50,018 nt of DNA from Streptomyces sp. DH37 (GCF_029813835.1 NZ_JARVKV010000053.1:1-50018); one strand, 5' to 3'; counted from the first letter of the stretch, positions 7,637 to 15,846 are shown. Made by a program: numbers and translations. Notes: generated by a model from the letters alone, not told the origin.

Positions 7637-9523
7637 GTGGGGACCACCAGGGACGGCGGCGGGCCGGCGAGCGCGGCCGACCGGACACAGGAGCCCCGGG
7701 TCCTGCGCGCGGTCTTCGAGAGCCTGGGCGCCGGCATCTACGCCACGGACGCCACGGGCCGCCTCATCGCCGCCAACCCCCGGGCCGAGCGGATGGTGGC
7801 GCGGCCGGCGGAGGAGATGCTCGGCCGGGACATGCACGATCTGCTGCACCGGGACGCGGACGGAGCGGAGGTCCCCCGGGAGCGGTGCCAGATGCTCAGG
7901 GTCCTCACCGACGGCCGCCCGCGCGAGGGGGGCGACGAGTACCTGCTGCGGGGCGACGGCACCACCCTGCCGGTCATCTGGTCGGCCGCCCCGCTGGAGT
8001 TGCCGGGGGAGCCGCCCGGCCTGGTCCTCGCCTTCCACGACTTCAGCGTCCGCAGAGCCGCGGAGCGGCAGACGGCGGCCTACCTGGCGGCGCTGGAGGC
8101 GCTGACCACCCGTCTGACGCTGGTGTCGGAGGTCTCCTCCGTCCTCATCTCCAGCCTGGACGTCCCGCAGGTGCTCCGGCAGCTGAGCCGTCTGCTGGTG
8201 CCGGACCTGGCCGACTGGACGGCGGTGGACGTGCTCACCGGGCAGCCGGACGAGGTGCGGCGCATCGCCGTGCACAGCGGTGGCGATCCGGAGGCGGCCC
8301 GGGAGCTGGAGGGACCGCTGCCGCCGCTGGCGGAGTCCGCCAACGCGGGCCTGGTGCGCGCGCTGCGCGGCGCCGAGACGGTCGTGCTGGGCCGCGAGGA
8401 CATCGCGCGCCGGCCCGACTCGCCGCTCACGGCGGCCCACCGGGGGCTGTTCGACCGGCTCGGCGGGCACAGCGCCGTGGTGGTGCCGCTGCACAGCCGC
8501 CGCCGGGTCTTCGGGGCGTTCACCGCGGCCCGCGCCGGCGACTCGCCGCCGTACACCGAGGACGAGGCGATGGTGCTCGCCGACATCGGCCGCCGCGCCG
8601 GGCTGGCGATGGACAACGCCCGGCTCTTCGACCAGCAGCGGCACGTCGCCGAGACCATGCAGCGCCAGCTCCTCACCCCGCTGCCCCAGGTCGACCACCT
8701 GCAGATGGCGGCCCGCTACCGGCCCGCCCAGGTGGCGGCCGAGATCGGCGGTGACTGGTACGACGCCTTCCTGCTGGAGGACGGGGTCACCGCGATGGTC
8801 ATCGGGGACGTGGTGGGTCACGACCTCCAGGCGGCCGCCCACATGGCCGAGGTCCGCAACATGCTGCGCGCCCTGGCCTGGGACCGCAAGGAGCCCCCCA
8901 GCGTGATCATGCGCCGCCTGGACGAGGCGATGACCAACACCAGCGACGCCCCCATGGCCACCGTCGTCTTCGCCCGCATCGAGGGCCGCGAGGGCGGGCC
9001 CTGGCAGCTGCACTGGGTCAACGCCGGGCACCCGCCGCCGCTGCTGGTCACCTCCGACGGCCGCACCCGCTTCCTGGAGACCGGCCACGGCCCCCTGCTG
9101 GGGATGAGCGCGACCCTGAACCTGGGCATGCACTGGCCCGACGCCTACGAGCCCCTGCCGCCGGAGTCGACGGTGCTGTTCTACACCGACGGGCTCGTGG
9201 AGAGCCGCACCCGGCCGATCGACACCGGCATGGAGCTGCTGTGCCGCCACGCCTCCGCCCTGGCCCGCCACGAGCTGGAGGAGCTCTGCGACGAGCTGCT
9301 GGAGCGCATCGACCCCCGCGGCGACGACGTCGCCCTGCTCGCCCTGCGGCTGCCGCCGCGCGGGGCGGGCGCTCCGGGCGACCGCACCCCGCCGCCGTCC
9401 GGCGACAGCCGGCCGCACAGCCCCGCCGACCCCTCCAGGTCGGCTCCGGGCGCCGAGGCGCTGGGCGCCGACGAGACCTTCTCGCAGGCGCCCCACGGAG
9501 CCGAGCGTCCGCCGTCGTCCTGA
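7637..9523 (+). CDS. PAS-GAF-SpoIIE (PP2C) serine phosphatase
   Basis: 628 aa, soluble. PAS domain at about 22-140 (RVLRAVFESLGAGIYATDATGRLIAANPRAERM), GAF domain at about 160-335 (SEVSSVLISSLDVPQVLRQLSRLLVPDLADW), and SpoIIE/PP2C domain at about 350-570. Metal-binding motifs are intact: GGDWYDAF, VIGDVVGHDLQAA, VNAGHPPPLL, FYTDGLVE and GDDVALLAL. These proteins dephosphorylate STAS anti-sigma antagonists in partner-switching pathways after the sensors detect a signal. There is no serine-kinase domain, so a separate kinase must oppose it. The GTG at 7637 has AAGGG very close upstream, so the start is not certain. The C-terminal 50 residues are disordered. Confidence 0.9.
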   Translation: MGTTRDGGGPASAADRTQEPRVLRAVFESLGAGIYATDATGRLIAANPRAERMVARPAEEMLGRDMHDLLHRDADGAEVPRERCQMLRVLTDGRPREGGDEYLLRGDGTTLPVIWSAAPLELPGEPPGLVLAFHDFSVRRAAERQTAAYLAALEALTTRLTLVSEVSSVLISSLDVPQVLRQLSRLLVPDLADWTAVDVLTGQPDEVRRIAVHSGGDPEAARELEGPLPPLAESANAGLVRALRGAETVVLGREDIARRPDSPLTAAHRGLFDRLGGHSAVVVPLHSRRRVFGAFTAARAGDSPPYTEDEAMVLADIGRRAGLAMDNARLFDQQRHVAETMQRQLLTPLPQVDHLQMAARYRPAQVAAEIGGDWYDAFLLEDGVTAMVIGDVVGHDLQAAAHMAEVRNMLRALAWDRKEPPSVIMRRLDEAMTNTSDAPMATVVFARIEGREGGPWQLHWVNAGHPPPLLVTSDGRTRFLETGHGPLLGMSATLNLGMHWPDAYEPLPPESTVLFYTDGLVESRTRPIDTGMELLCRHASALARHELEELCDELLERIDPRGDDVALLALRLPPRGAGAPGDRTPPPSGDSRPHSPADPSRSAPGAEALGADETFSQAPHGAERPPSS

Positions 9524-9542
9524 GTGGGCCTCGCGTGGTCCG

Positions 9543-9560
9543 GCCCGCCGCTCGGCGGGC
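9543..9560. terminator. hairpin between convergent genes
   Basis: GCCCGCCG (9543-9550) and CGGCGGGC (9553-9560) form a tight 8-bp stem with a 2-nt gap, followed by more complementary G/C. It sits between the phosphatase stop and the convergent MerR-methyltransferase stop. Confidence 0.5.
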
Positions 9561-9597
9561 GGGCCCCCGTCGGCGTTCCCGTGTGGTGTGTGGTGGT

Positions 9598-10713
9598 TCA
9601 GGCCACGAGCAGGCGGAGGCCGAGTTCTGCCGCGTCGAGGGCGACGAGGTCGTGGTTGCGCTCGGCCCACCGGCCCGAGGAGAGGTCCCGGCGGAGTCCG
9701 TCCACCGCCCGCCGCTCGGCCTCCGGCCCGACTCTGGTCCATACCGACACCGCGCGGCGCACGTGGTCCTCCAGGTATGCCCCGGGCCGGCGCCAGTAGG
9801 CCTCGAAGAAGCCGTCGGCGCAGTCCCACGGAACGAGCACCGGGTCCATGCGGGCCCCGATCGCGCGGGCCGGCCGGTCCACCGGGGGCCGGCCGGCGAC
9901 CAGGCCGGCGACCTCGGGCAGGTAGTCGCGGGTGAGCCAGAACCGGTGACGCCATCCGGCGTCACCGGCGTCATGCGTGAACACCACCACGCGGCGGGCC
10001 ACGCGCCGCATCTCGCGCAGCCCGGCGATCGGGTCCCGCCAGTGGTGGAGGGTGCTGAAGGCCATCGCGGCGTCGAAGGACCGGTCCTGGAAGGGGAGGT
10101 TCTCCGCGGCGGCGGCCACGCACGGCGCCGCGCCGGCGGGACGCAGCGCCCGCATGACCGCCGACGGCTCCACCGCCGTGACGTCGCGGTCGGGGGGTTC
10201 GTAGGAGCCGGTGCTGGCCCCGACGTTCAGCACCGTCCGCGCGTCCCCGAGCGCTTCCCAGACCTGCGCGGCGATCCGCGGCTCGGTGCGCCGCGTCGCC
10301 GGGTAGGCGGAACCGATGGCGTCGTACAGCTGCGCGCCGAACACTCTCAGCTGCTCCTCCGGTGTCGTCCTGATCCCCATGGCCCGTGCCTGCAGTTCCC
10401 CGTCGATGGCCGTCACCATGGCGGCGGCGCGGTCGCGCTGTTCCAGCAGCAGGCCGCGCAGCCGGCGCAGGCGCGCGACCGCGTCGGTGGCCGGGTCGTC
10501 GACCAGGTCCGCGATCTCGCGCAGCCCGAAGCCCAGCCGCCGGTAGGCCGGCACCTCCCGCAGCCGCTCCACGTCGCCCGCCGAGTAGGCCCGGTACCCG
10601 GCCGCCGTCCGCGCGGACGGCCGTACGAGGCCGATCCCGTCGTAGTGGTGCAGCGTGCGGACGGTCACGCCGGCCAGCCCGGCCACGCGTCCCACGGTCA
10701 GGTGTTCCTCCAC
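9598..10713 (-). CDS. MerR DNA-binding domain fused to class I SAM methyltransferase
   Basis: 371 aa from GTG 10713. Residues 4-75 are a MerR winged helix (LTVGRVAGLAGVTVRTLHHYDGIGLVRP). The coiled coil runs to about 115 and ends in the TipAL-like junction MGIRTTPEEQLRVFG. Where TipAL would continue into its thiopeptide-binding domain, this protein passes without a break into a methyltransferase: LYDAIGSAY, SAM motif I VLNVGASTGSYE at about 161-172, acidic beta2 end VTAVEPS, then AENLPFQDRSFDAAMAFSTLHHW. The reading frame is continuous across the joint, so it is a fusion and not two genes. It is probably a transcription regulator whose effector part binds SAM or methylates a ligand (inference). 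Confidence 0.87.
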   Translation of the reverse strand: MEEHLTVGRVAGLAGVTVRTLHHYDGIGLVRPSARTAAGYRAYSAGDVERLREVPAYRRLGFGLREIADLVDDPATDAVARLRRLRGLLLEQRDRAAAMVTAIDGELQARAMGIRTTPEEQLRVFGAQLYDAIGSAYPATRRTEPRIAAQVWEALGDARTVLNVGASTGSYEPPDRDVTAVEPSAVMRALRPAGAAPCVAAAAENLPFQDRSFDAAMAFSTLHHWRDPIAGLREMRRVARRVVVFTHDAGDAGWRHRFWLTRDYLPEVAGLVAGRPPVDRPARAIGARMDPVLVPWDCADGFFEAYWRRPGAYLEDHVRRAVSVWTRVGPEAERRAVDGLRRDLSSGRWAERNHDLVALDAAELGLRLLVA

Positions 10714-10720
10714 CCCGCCG

Positions 10721-10751
10721 ACGATGCGGCATGACGCCGCGTGAGGGTCAA
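10721..10751 (-). promoter_or_regulatory. MerR-type promoter/operator; probable leaderless start
   Basis: On the minus strand TTGACC (10751-10746), a 19-bp spacer and CATCGT (10726-10721) precede GTG 10713. The spacer holds the dyad TGACGC-C-GCGTGA (5 of 6 arm positions). The arrangement matches TipA-like autoregulated promoters. A start about 7 nt after the -10 would coincide with the GTG, giving a leaderless mRNA; no strong ribosome-binding site is present. Confidence 0.6.
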
Positions 10752-10875
10752 GCGCTCCGCGCCCGGTGCCGCGCGTGAACCGGCCACACCCGGACCCCCA
10801 CGGGAAACCAGGCGACCCCGCGCCTCGGCGTACATCGCCGCCGTCCGGCTCCGCACACGACCGGCCGGGCACCCC

Positions 10876-11952
10876 CTAGGGCCCGCGGTCGAGCGCGGCC
10901 CGCGCGGCGGCGATGTACGCCGAGGCGCGGGGGAGTCCGCCGAAGGCCCCGGCCATGGCCTCCAGCACCGCGGAGAGGGCGTGGACGGGCAGACCCCGGG
11001 CGGCCATGATCCGGCCCGTCCACGCCACGAAGCCCTCGAACAGACCGGGGTCGTCCACGTACAGCGCGGCCGCCAGGTACTCCACAACGCGGTGGAGGTC
11101 CTCGGCGGTGTGCTCCCGCTGCCGCCCGGTGTACCCGCGCACCTCCGGGAACCGCTCGGGCAGCGCCGCCAGGACCTCGTCGACGATCCGGGAGCGGGCG
11201 CCGTTCACCAGGGCGTGCTCCCGCTCGCCCAGGGGCGGCGCCCCCTCCCCGCCGTCCCGGGGGAGGGCGGAGGGGGGCGGGATGCCCGCCGTGAGGCGCT
11301 CGGCCGCGGCGCGGGCGCTGCCGGCCCAGGCGTCGGCGCCCAGCAGGCGGGCGTACCGGCCGCCCGGTCCGAACCCGCCGCCCCCCGCCAGCACGGGGAC
11401 GCCGGCGGCCTGGCAGGCGGTGATGGCCGCGTGGGCGACGGGCAGCCGCACCGGCAGGGAGCACGACAGGGCCACCGCGTCCGGGCCGGTGGAGTGCACG
11501 TGGGCCACCAGCTGCCGGGTGGCCACGTGGGCCCCCAGGAAGTCCACCCGCCAGCCGCGCAGCCGCAGCACCTCGGCGACCAGCCGGGCGGGCAGCGTGT
11601 GCCACTCGCCGTCGGCGCAGGCCACCGTGACCCGGCCGAGCCGGGCGGCGGCCCGGGCCGCCGGATGGGCGGCGACGGCGGTGACGGCCCGGTCGCTGAT
11701 GGCGGTGGCCGCGTGCTCCTGGGCGACGGTGAGGCGGTTCTCCGCCCAGCGGACCCCGACCCGCCGCTGGGCCGGCGCGACGACCTCCAGCAGGACGTCC
11801 TCGGGGGGCAGGCCCCGGTCCAGTGCCTCGGTGACCAGGGCGACGGCGGAGCGCTCGTCGGCGTTCTCCAGCGCCGTCCAGAACTCCTCCATCCGGGCCG
11901 CCGGGGACGGCGTGCCCGGCGTCTCCGGTGTCTCCGGCGTCCCCCGGCTCAC
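10876..11952 (-). CDS. cobalamin-binding protein with CarH/LitR-type W-x9-EH motif
   Basis: 358 aa from GTG 11952, overlapping the phosphatase stop by 4 bp (GTGA). Residues 21-100 form a helical bundle with W69, nine residues, then E79-H80. This W-x9-EH motif caps adenosylcobalamin in B12 photoreceptors. Residues 105-220 are the Rossmann-like B12 domain: the ligand loop ADGEWHTLP has a candidate lower-axial His at 118, then LRLRGWRVDFLGAHV, SCSLPVRL and the phosphate loop VLAGGGGFG. Residues 240-358 are a further all-helical domain (VVEYLAAALYVDDPGLFEGFVAWTG). There is no MerR domain, so any light or cobalamin signal must pass by protein contact, most simply to the coupled phosphatase. A methyl-transfer corrinoid role is less likely because no partner methyltransferase lies nearby. 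Confidence 0.85.
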   Translation of the reverse strand: MSRGTPETPETPGTPSPAARMEEFWTALENADERSAVALVTEALDRGLPPEDVLLEVVAPAQRRVGVRWAENRLTVAQEHAATAISDRAVTAVAAHPAARAAARLGRVTVACADGEWHTLPARLVAEVLRLRGWRVDFLGAHVATRQLVAHVHSTGPDAVALSCSLPVRLPVAHAAITACQAAGVPVLAGGGGFGPGGRYARLLGADAWAGSARAAAERLTAGIPPPSALPRDGGEGAPPLGEREHALVNGARSRIVDEVLAALPERFPEVRGYTGRQREHTAEDLHRVVEYLAAALYVDDPGLFEGFVAWTGRIMAARGLPVHALSAVLEAMAGAFGGLPRASAYIAAARAALDRGP

Positions 11953-13649
11953 CGGTCGCCCCCTCCGCGGCCGGGGCCGCCCACCGCGCTCAGCGGTGTG
12001 CGGTGGGCGGCGGTGACGGCCACCAGCGCGATGTCGTCGTGCTCCCGGCCCGCCAGCCACTCGGAGGTGAGCATCCCGACGCGCTCGACGACGGCCTGGG
12101 CGTGCATGCCCGCGCAGGAGCCCAGGGCGTCGGCCAGGCGTTCCTCCCCGAACATCTCCCCGTAGGGTCCGCCCCGGGCCTCGGTGACGCCGTCGGAGTA
12201 CAGCAGGCAGGTCTCCCCCGGCAGGAGCACGGTGGAGCACGTGTTCGCCGACACCTCCGGCAGCACGCCGACCAGCGTGCCGGAGGTGTCGGCCGCCTCG
12301 ACCGCGCCGTCGCGGCGCAGGAGCAGCGGCGGCGGGTGCCCGGCCGAGGTCAGCCGCAGGGCGACGCTCCCGGCGCCGTCCTCCGGGGCGCCGAACGAGG
12401 CGAGCACCAGGGTGGCGAACCGGTTCTGGGGACCCCTCAGCAGCGCGCGGTTGAGCAGGTCCAGCAGGCGCTCGTGGTCGGACTCGACCAGCCGCAGCGC
12501 CGCGAGCGTGTTGCGGATCTTCCCCGTCAGGACGGCCGCCTCCGGGCCCTTGCCGGCCACGTCGCCGAGTACGACGTCGGTCTCCCGGCCGGGGCCGTCG
12601 GCCGGATGGACGTCGTAGAAGTCGCCGCCGACGCGCTGGGCGGTCTGCGCGGGGCGATAGGCTCCGGCCAGCTCGACGCCCTCCAGGTGCGGCAGCGGGG
12701 GCGGCAGCAGCTCCCGCTGGAGCACGGCGACGGTGGTGACCTGCTCCGCGTAGAGCGCGGCGGCCGAGATCGCCGCGCCGGCGCGGGCGGCGAAGATCCG
12801 GACCACGGTGTCCTCCTCCGGGCCGGGCTCCTCGCTCCCGGTACGGCGCAGCAGCACCATCGCCCCGGCGGTCTCCCCGCTGCCCGGCAGCGGGACGACC
12901 GCCAGCGACGCCGGGCGGCCGAACCCCCGGGGCGGCAGCCACGCGGGGACCCGCTCGGGACCGGCCCACCGGGAGGACACCGGCGGGAAGCCGGCCAGCG
13001 CCTCGGCCAGGCCGGGCACCTCGTCCGCGGTCGCGGACGGCGTCTCCTCCTCCAGCCGCCCGTCGGAGACCGCCCGGGTCACCTCCAGGCCGCCGCCCCG
13101 GGAGGTACGGACCACGACGGCGGCGTCGGCGAGGTGGCCGGCCGCCAGCCGGGCGGTCGTCACCACGCACCTGCGCGGGTTGAGCGACGACTGGAGCCGG
13201 GCGGAGGCCCGGGCCAGGAAGGCGGTGCTCTCCCGCTCCGAGCGCAGCGAGCGCTCGGTGCTCTCCCGGCCGGTGACGTCCGTCAGCCACCAGGCGGTGT
13301 GCCCGTCCGGCAGGGGAGCGGCGCGCGCGGTGAAGACGCGGCCGGCCAGGGAGCCGCGCACCGTCACCGGCGCCCCGGGGTCCGCCCCGCCGCGCCGGCC
13401 GTGCGCGGCGGCCAGCCAGCCGGGCGCCGTACGGGCGTCCAGGAGCGCCCCGGCGGCGAGGCCGGGCATCAGGGCGTGCGCCGCCGCGTTCACCAGCGAC
13501 ACCCTTCCGCGCCGGTCCGCCGCGACCACCGGCACCGGCGCGGACTCGACCAGCGCGCGGTAGGGGGGCACGGCGGACGCCCGCTCGTCGCCGCCGCTCC
13601 GGGCGTGCGCGTCCGCGGGGACGTCTGAGGGCAGGGGAGGGTCGGTCAC
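11949..13649 (-). CDS. PAS-GAF-SpoIIE (PP2C) serine phosphatase, middle gene of the B12 operon
   Basis: 566 aa from GTG 13649. A PAS domain covers about 30-140 (YRALVESAPVPVVAADRRGRVS), a GAF domain about 165-310, and PP2C/SpoIIE about 320-545. It retains GGDFYDVH, VLGDVAGKGPEAA, LTSAGHPPPLL, LYSDGVTEARGG and HDDIALVAV, so it should be active. GTG 13649 is preferred over an earlier in-frame GTG at 13670 because it overlaps the stop of the upstream 60-aa ORF (GTGA), matching the junction at its own 3' end. Expected role: dephosphorylating an unlinked STAS antagonist, with input from its own sensors and perhaps the B12-binding partner. Confidence 0.9.
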   Translation of the reverse strand: MTDPPLPSDVPADAHARSGGDERASAVPPYRALVESAPVPVVAADRRGRVSLVNAAAHALMPGLAAGALLDARTAPGWLAAAHGRRGGADPGAPVTVRGSLAGRVFTARAAPLPDGHTAWWLTDVTGRESTERSLRSERESTAFLARASARLQSSLNPRRCVVTTARLAAGHLADAAVVVRTSRGGGLEVTRAVSDGRLEEETPSATADEVPGLAEALAGFPPVSSRWAGPERVPAWLPPRGFGRPASLAVVPLPGSGETAGAMVLLRRTGSEEPGPEEDTVVRIFAARAGAAISAAALYAEQVTTVAVLQRELLPPPLPHLEGVELAGAYRPAQTAQRVGGDFYDVHPADGPGRETDVVLGDVAGKGPEAAVLTGKIRNTLAALRLVESDHERLLDLLNRALLRGPQNRFATLVLASFGAPEDGAGSVALRLTSAGHPPPLLLRRDGAVEAADTSGTLVGVLPEVSANTCSTVLLPGETCLLYSDGVTEARGGPYGEMFGEERLADALGSCAGMHAQAVVERVGMLTSEWLAGREHDDIALVAVTAAHRTPLSAVGGPGRGGGDR

Positions 13650-13828
13650 GGAAGAACGGGGGCGCGGCACGCACGGCGCCCCGCCCGGTCACCCCTTCGG
13701 CTGTCGGCGCCGGTGGACGGCTGCTCGGTCTCCACGGTCTCCAGGGTCCCGCGGAGGAGGCGAGGGGCGCGCATCCGTACCGTCGCGCCCTCCCGGACCG
13801 TCCTCCCGGGGGCCTTGTTCGCTTCCAT
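13646..13828 (-). CDS. small 60-aa ORF leading the B12/phosphatase operon
   Basis: 60 residues from ATG 13828 (begins MEANKAPGRTVREGATVRMR), preceded by a purine-rich GGGAGGGAGG. Third-position GC is about 88%, as expected for a coding frame here. Its TGA overlaps the GTG of the phosphatase by 4 bp, so translational coupling is likely. It is basic with no recognised domain and no membrane segment. It could be a real small regulator or a coupling leader peptide. Confidence 0.5.
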   Translation of the reverse strand: MEANKAPGRTVREGATVRMRAPRLLRGTLETVETEQPSTGADSRRGDRAGRRACRAPVLP

Positions 13829-13838
13829 CCTCCCTCCC

Positions 13839-13863
13839 GTACCCCCGGACGGGTGACTCACCC
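13839..13863 (-). promoter_or_regulatory. candidate SigB-type promoter of the B12 operon
   Basis: On the minus strand GGGT (13863-13860), 15 bp, GGGTAC (13844-13839). This fits GNNT-N14-16-GGGTA. The predicted start would fall inside the ribosome-binding site of the 60-aa ORF, which counts against it; a distal promoter upstream is possible. Confidence 0.25.
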
Positions 13864-14343
13864 GGCGTCCCGGGCACCGGGGCCGCGGTCGGAGGCGGGC
13901 CAGACGTACGGCAGGTCGTCCGGCACGTCCGGGAACAGGGGCGCGTAGTGGTCGGGGTCCTTGCGGACCAGGGCGGACCGGTGGCTGAGGTGGAAGGCGG
14001 GCTCCCCCAGCCAGGGCGGAAGCTCCCCGCTCCGCGCCAGCTCCTCCTGGGAGCGGGGCGAGGCGATGCCGGTGGCGTGCCGCAGATCGGTCAGCATCGT
14101 GGCCTCGCAGGTGTCGGCGCGCCCCGCCAGGCGCCAGTGGCGGCAGATCTCCATGCCGTAGCGGACCAGCGCCTCCTCGTACCCCGTCCACATGCGCACG
14201 GCCGGATGCCGGGCCCAGCCGTAGCCGGGCACGGTCAGGGCGCGCAGCACCTGAAGGGCTTCGACCCGCTGCTTTCCCAGCCGCCGGGCGTCGAGCACAC
14301 GGGCCGTCGCGGCGAAGCCGGGGAGCGGCAGGAACGTCTGCAC
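13858..14343 (-). CDS. MSMEG_6728 family (pyrimidine dimer DNA glycosylase-like) protein
   Basis: 161 aa. The start VQTFLPLPGFAATARVLDARRLGKQRVEALQVL matches the family pattern of small proteins related to T4 endonuclease V-like 'Pyr_excise' domains; RRLGKQR and the helix with HPAVRMWTGYEEALVRYG are characteristic. A DNA-repair role is inferred from the family name and not proven. GTG 14343 is preferred because homologues begin at this motif; an upstream in-frame start would add Asp-Gly-Trp-Asp repeats coded by a 12-bp tandem DNA repeat. Confidence 0.75.
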   Translation of the reverse strand: MQTFLPLPGFAATARVLDARRLGKQRVEALQVLRALTVPGYGWARHPAVRMWTGYEEALVRYGMEICRHWRLAGRADTCEATMLTDLRHATGIASPRSQEELARSGELPPWLGEPAFHLSHRSALVRKDPDHYAPLFPDVPDDLPYVWPASDRGPGARDAG

Positions 14344-14345
14344 GG

Positions 14346-14381
14346 TGTCCCACCCGTCGTCCCATCCATCGTCCCATCCAT
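14346..14381. repeat. 12-bp tandem repeat, three copies
   Basis: CGTCCCATCCAT occurs twice exactly (14358-14369, 14370-14381), with a diverged third copy at 14346-14357. It lies directly in front of the preferred start of the dimer-glycosylase-like gene. It is probably replication slippage; on the minus strand it reads as DGWD units if translated. Confidence 0.75.
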
Positions 14382-14443
14382 CCCTTCCCGCCCCCCTCGG
14401 CACGGACTGCGATCATCGCAGCCCGCGCCGGCCTCCGCAGTAC

Positions 14444-14477
14444 GGGTACGGCCGGGCGGGTGCCCGCGGCCGTACCC
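14444..14477 (-). terminator. bulged hairpin terminator after paaK
   Basis: GGGTACGGCCG (14444-14454) pairs with CGGCCGTACCC (14467-14477), with an inner GGC/GCC extension. It is 14 bp past the paaK stop. The GGGTACGG core recurs in the palindrome at 22076-22101. Confidence 0.6.
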
Positions 14478-14490
14478 GCGGCGGCGCGGG

Positions 14491-15846
14491 TCAGCCCTCG
14501 CGGGCGTCGACGACGCGGCGGATCTTGCCCACCGAGCGCTCCAGGGTCTCCGGGTCCACCACGCTCACCTCGACGGTGATGCCGACGCCGTCCTTGACGC
14601 CCCGGGCGATCGCCCCGGCCGCGGCCTCGCGCTGCTCGGGCCCGGTGCCGGGGCGGGCCTCGACGCGCACCGTCATGTGGTCCGTCCGGCCGCGGCGGGT
14701 GAGGCGTATCTGGAAGTGCGGGGCCACGCCGGGCACCCGCAGCAGGATCTCCTCGATCTGGGTGGGGAAGACGTTGACCCCGCGCAGGATGATCATGTCG
14801 TCGCAGCGGCCGGTGACCTTCGCCATGCGGCGGAAGGCGGGGCGCGCGGTGCCCGGCAGCAGCCGGGTCAGATCGCGGGTGCGGTAGCGGACGACCGGCA
14901 GGGCCTGTTTGGTGAGGGAGGTGAGGACCAGCTCGCCCTCCTCGCCGTCGGGCAGCACCTCGCCGGTGACCGGGTCGACGACCTCGGGGTAGAAGTGGTC
15001 CTCCCAGATGTGCAGCCCGTCCTTGGTCTCCACGCACTCCTGCGCCACGCCCGGGCCGATCACCTCCGACAGCCCGTAGATGTCCACCGCGTGCAGTCCG
15101 GCGCGCTCCTCGATCTCGCGGCGCATCTCCTCCGTCCACGGTTCGGCGCCGAAGATCCCGGCCTGGAGGGAGGAGGCGCGCGGGTCGACGCCCTGGCGCT
15201 CGAACTCGTCGAGGAGGGTGAGCATGTAGGAGGGCGTGACCATGATGATCTCGGGCCGGAGGTCCTGGATCAGCCGCACCTGGCGCGCCGTCATGCCGCC
15301 GGAGGCGGGGATGACGGTGCAGCCCGCCCGTTCGGCCCCGTAGTGCGCGCCCAGCCCGCCGGTGAACAGGCCGTAGCCGTAGGAGACGTGCACCTTGTGC
15401 CCGGGACGGCCGCCCGCCGCCCGGATGGAGCGGGCGACCACGTCCGCCCACACCTCCAGGTCGCCCCGGGTGTACCCCACCACGGTGGGACGCCCGGTGG
15501 TGCCGCTGGAGGCGTGCAGCCGGCGCACCTCGGACATCGGGACGGCGAACATGCCGTAGGGGTAGGTCTCGCGCAGATCGGCCTTGGTGGTGAACGGGAA
15601 GCGCGCCAGGTCCGCAGGGGAGCGGCAGTCGTCCGGGGCGACGCCCGCCTCGTCGAAGGCGCGCCGGTAGTGCTCCACGTTGCCGTACGCGTGCCGCAGG
15701 GTGGAGCGGAGCCGGTCGAGCTGGAGGGCCCGCAGCTCCTCGCGGTCCATGCGCTCGGCCGCGTCCAGCAGGCCGGGGTCGGGGGCGTCGCCCAGCCGCG
15801 GCGCGGGCGCGGCCGGGCGCGCGGGGACGGCCGGGCCGCCGCTCAC
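14491..15846 (-). CDS. paaK: phenylacetate-CoA ligase PaaK
   Basis: 451 aa, usual family length. Activates phenylacetate to phenylacetyl-CoA with ATP, the entry step of aerobic phenylacetate breakdown. Adenylate-forming motifs are visible: the AMP-binding P-loop HASSGTTGRPTVVGYT, LQAGIFGAEPWTEEMR, IYGLSEVIGPGVAQEC, and the C-terminal RYRTRDLT and GRCDDMIILRGVNVFPTQIEEILL with terminal KIRRVVD. GTG 15846 overlaps the paaI stop by 4 bp (GTGA), so the two are coupled. The oxygenase genes paaABCDE are not in the window. Confidence 0.95.
   Translation of the reverse strand: MSGGPAVPARPAAPAPRLGDAPDPGLLDAAERMDREELRALQLDRLRSTLRHAYGNVEHYRRAFDEAGVAPDDCRSPADLARFPFTTKADLRETYPYGMFAVPMSEVRRLHASSGTTGRPTVVGYTRGDLEVWADVVARSIRAAGGRPGHKVHVSYGYGLFTGGLGAHYGAERAGCTVIPASGGMTARQVRLIQDLRPEIIMVTPSYMLTLLDEFERQGVDPRASSLQAGIFGAEPWTEEMRREIEERAGLHAVDIYGLSEVIGPGVAQECVETKDGLHIWEDHFYPEVVDPVTGEVLPDGEEGELVLTSLTKQALPVVRYRTRDLTRLLPGTARPAFRRMAKVTGRCDDMIILRGVNVFPTQIEEILLRVPGVAPHFQIRLTRRGRTDHMTVRVEARPGTGPEQREAAAGAIARGVKDGVGITVEVSVVDPETLERSVGKIRRVVDAREG

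Noticed and set aside
5795..9955. 1386-codon open frame on the minus strand
   Set aside because: Only 5795-7039 is protein-like (FUSC protein). The rest is the antisense shadow of the PAS-GAF-PP2C gene, a common artefact at this GC content.
9598..10872. Longer start for the MerR-methyltransferase at 10872
   Set aside because: It would run through the MerR promoter/operator and add a Gly/Arg-rich, unrelated N-terminus.
10876..11952. Corrinoid protein of a methyltransferase system
   Set aside because: No MtaB/MetH-like partner nearby; the W-x9-EH motif and coupling to a phosphatase favour a sensor.
14346..14381. CRISPR-like short tandem repeat
   Set aside because: Contiguous 12-bp copies with no spacers; simple slippage.
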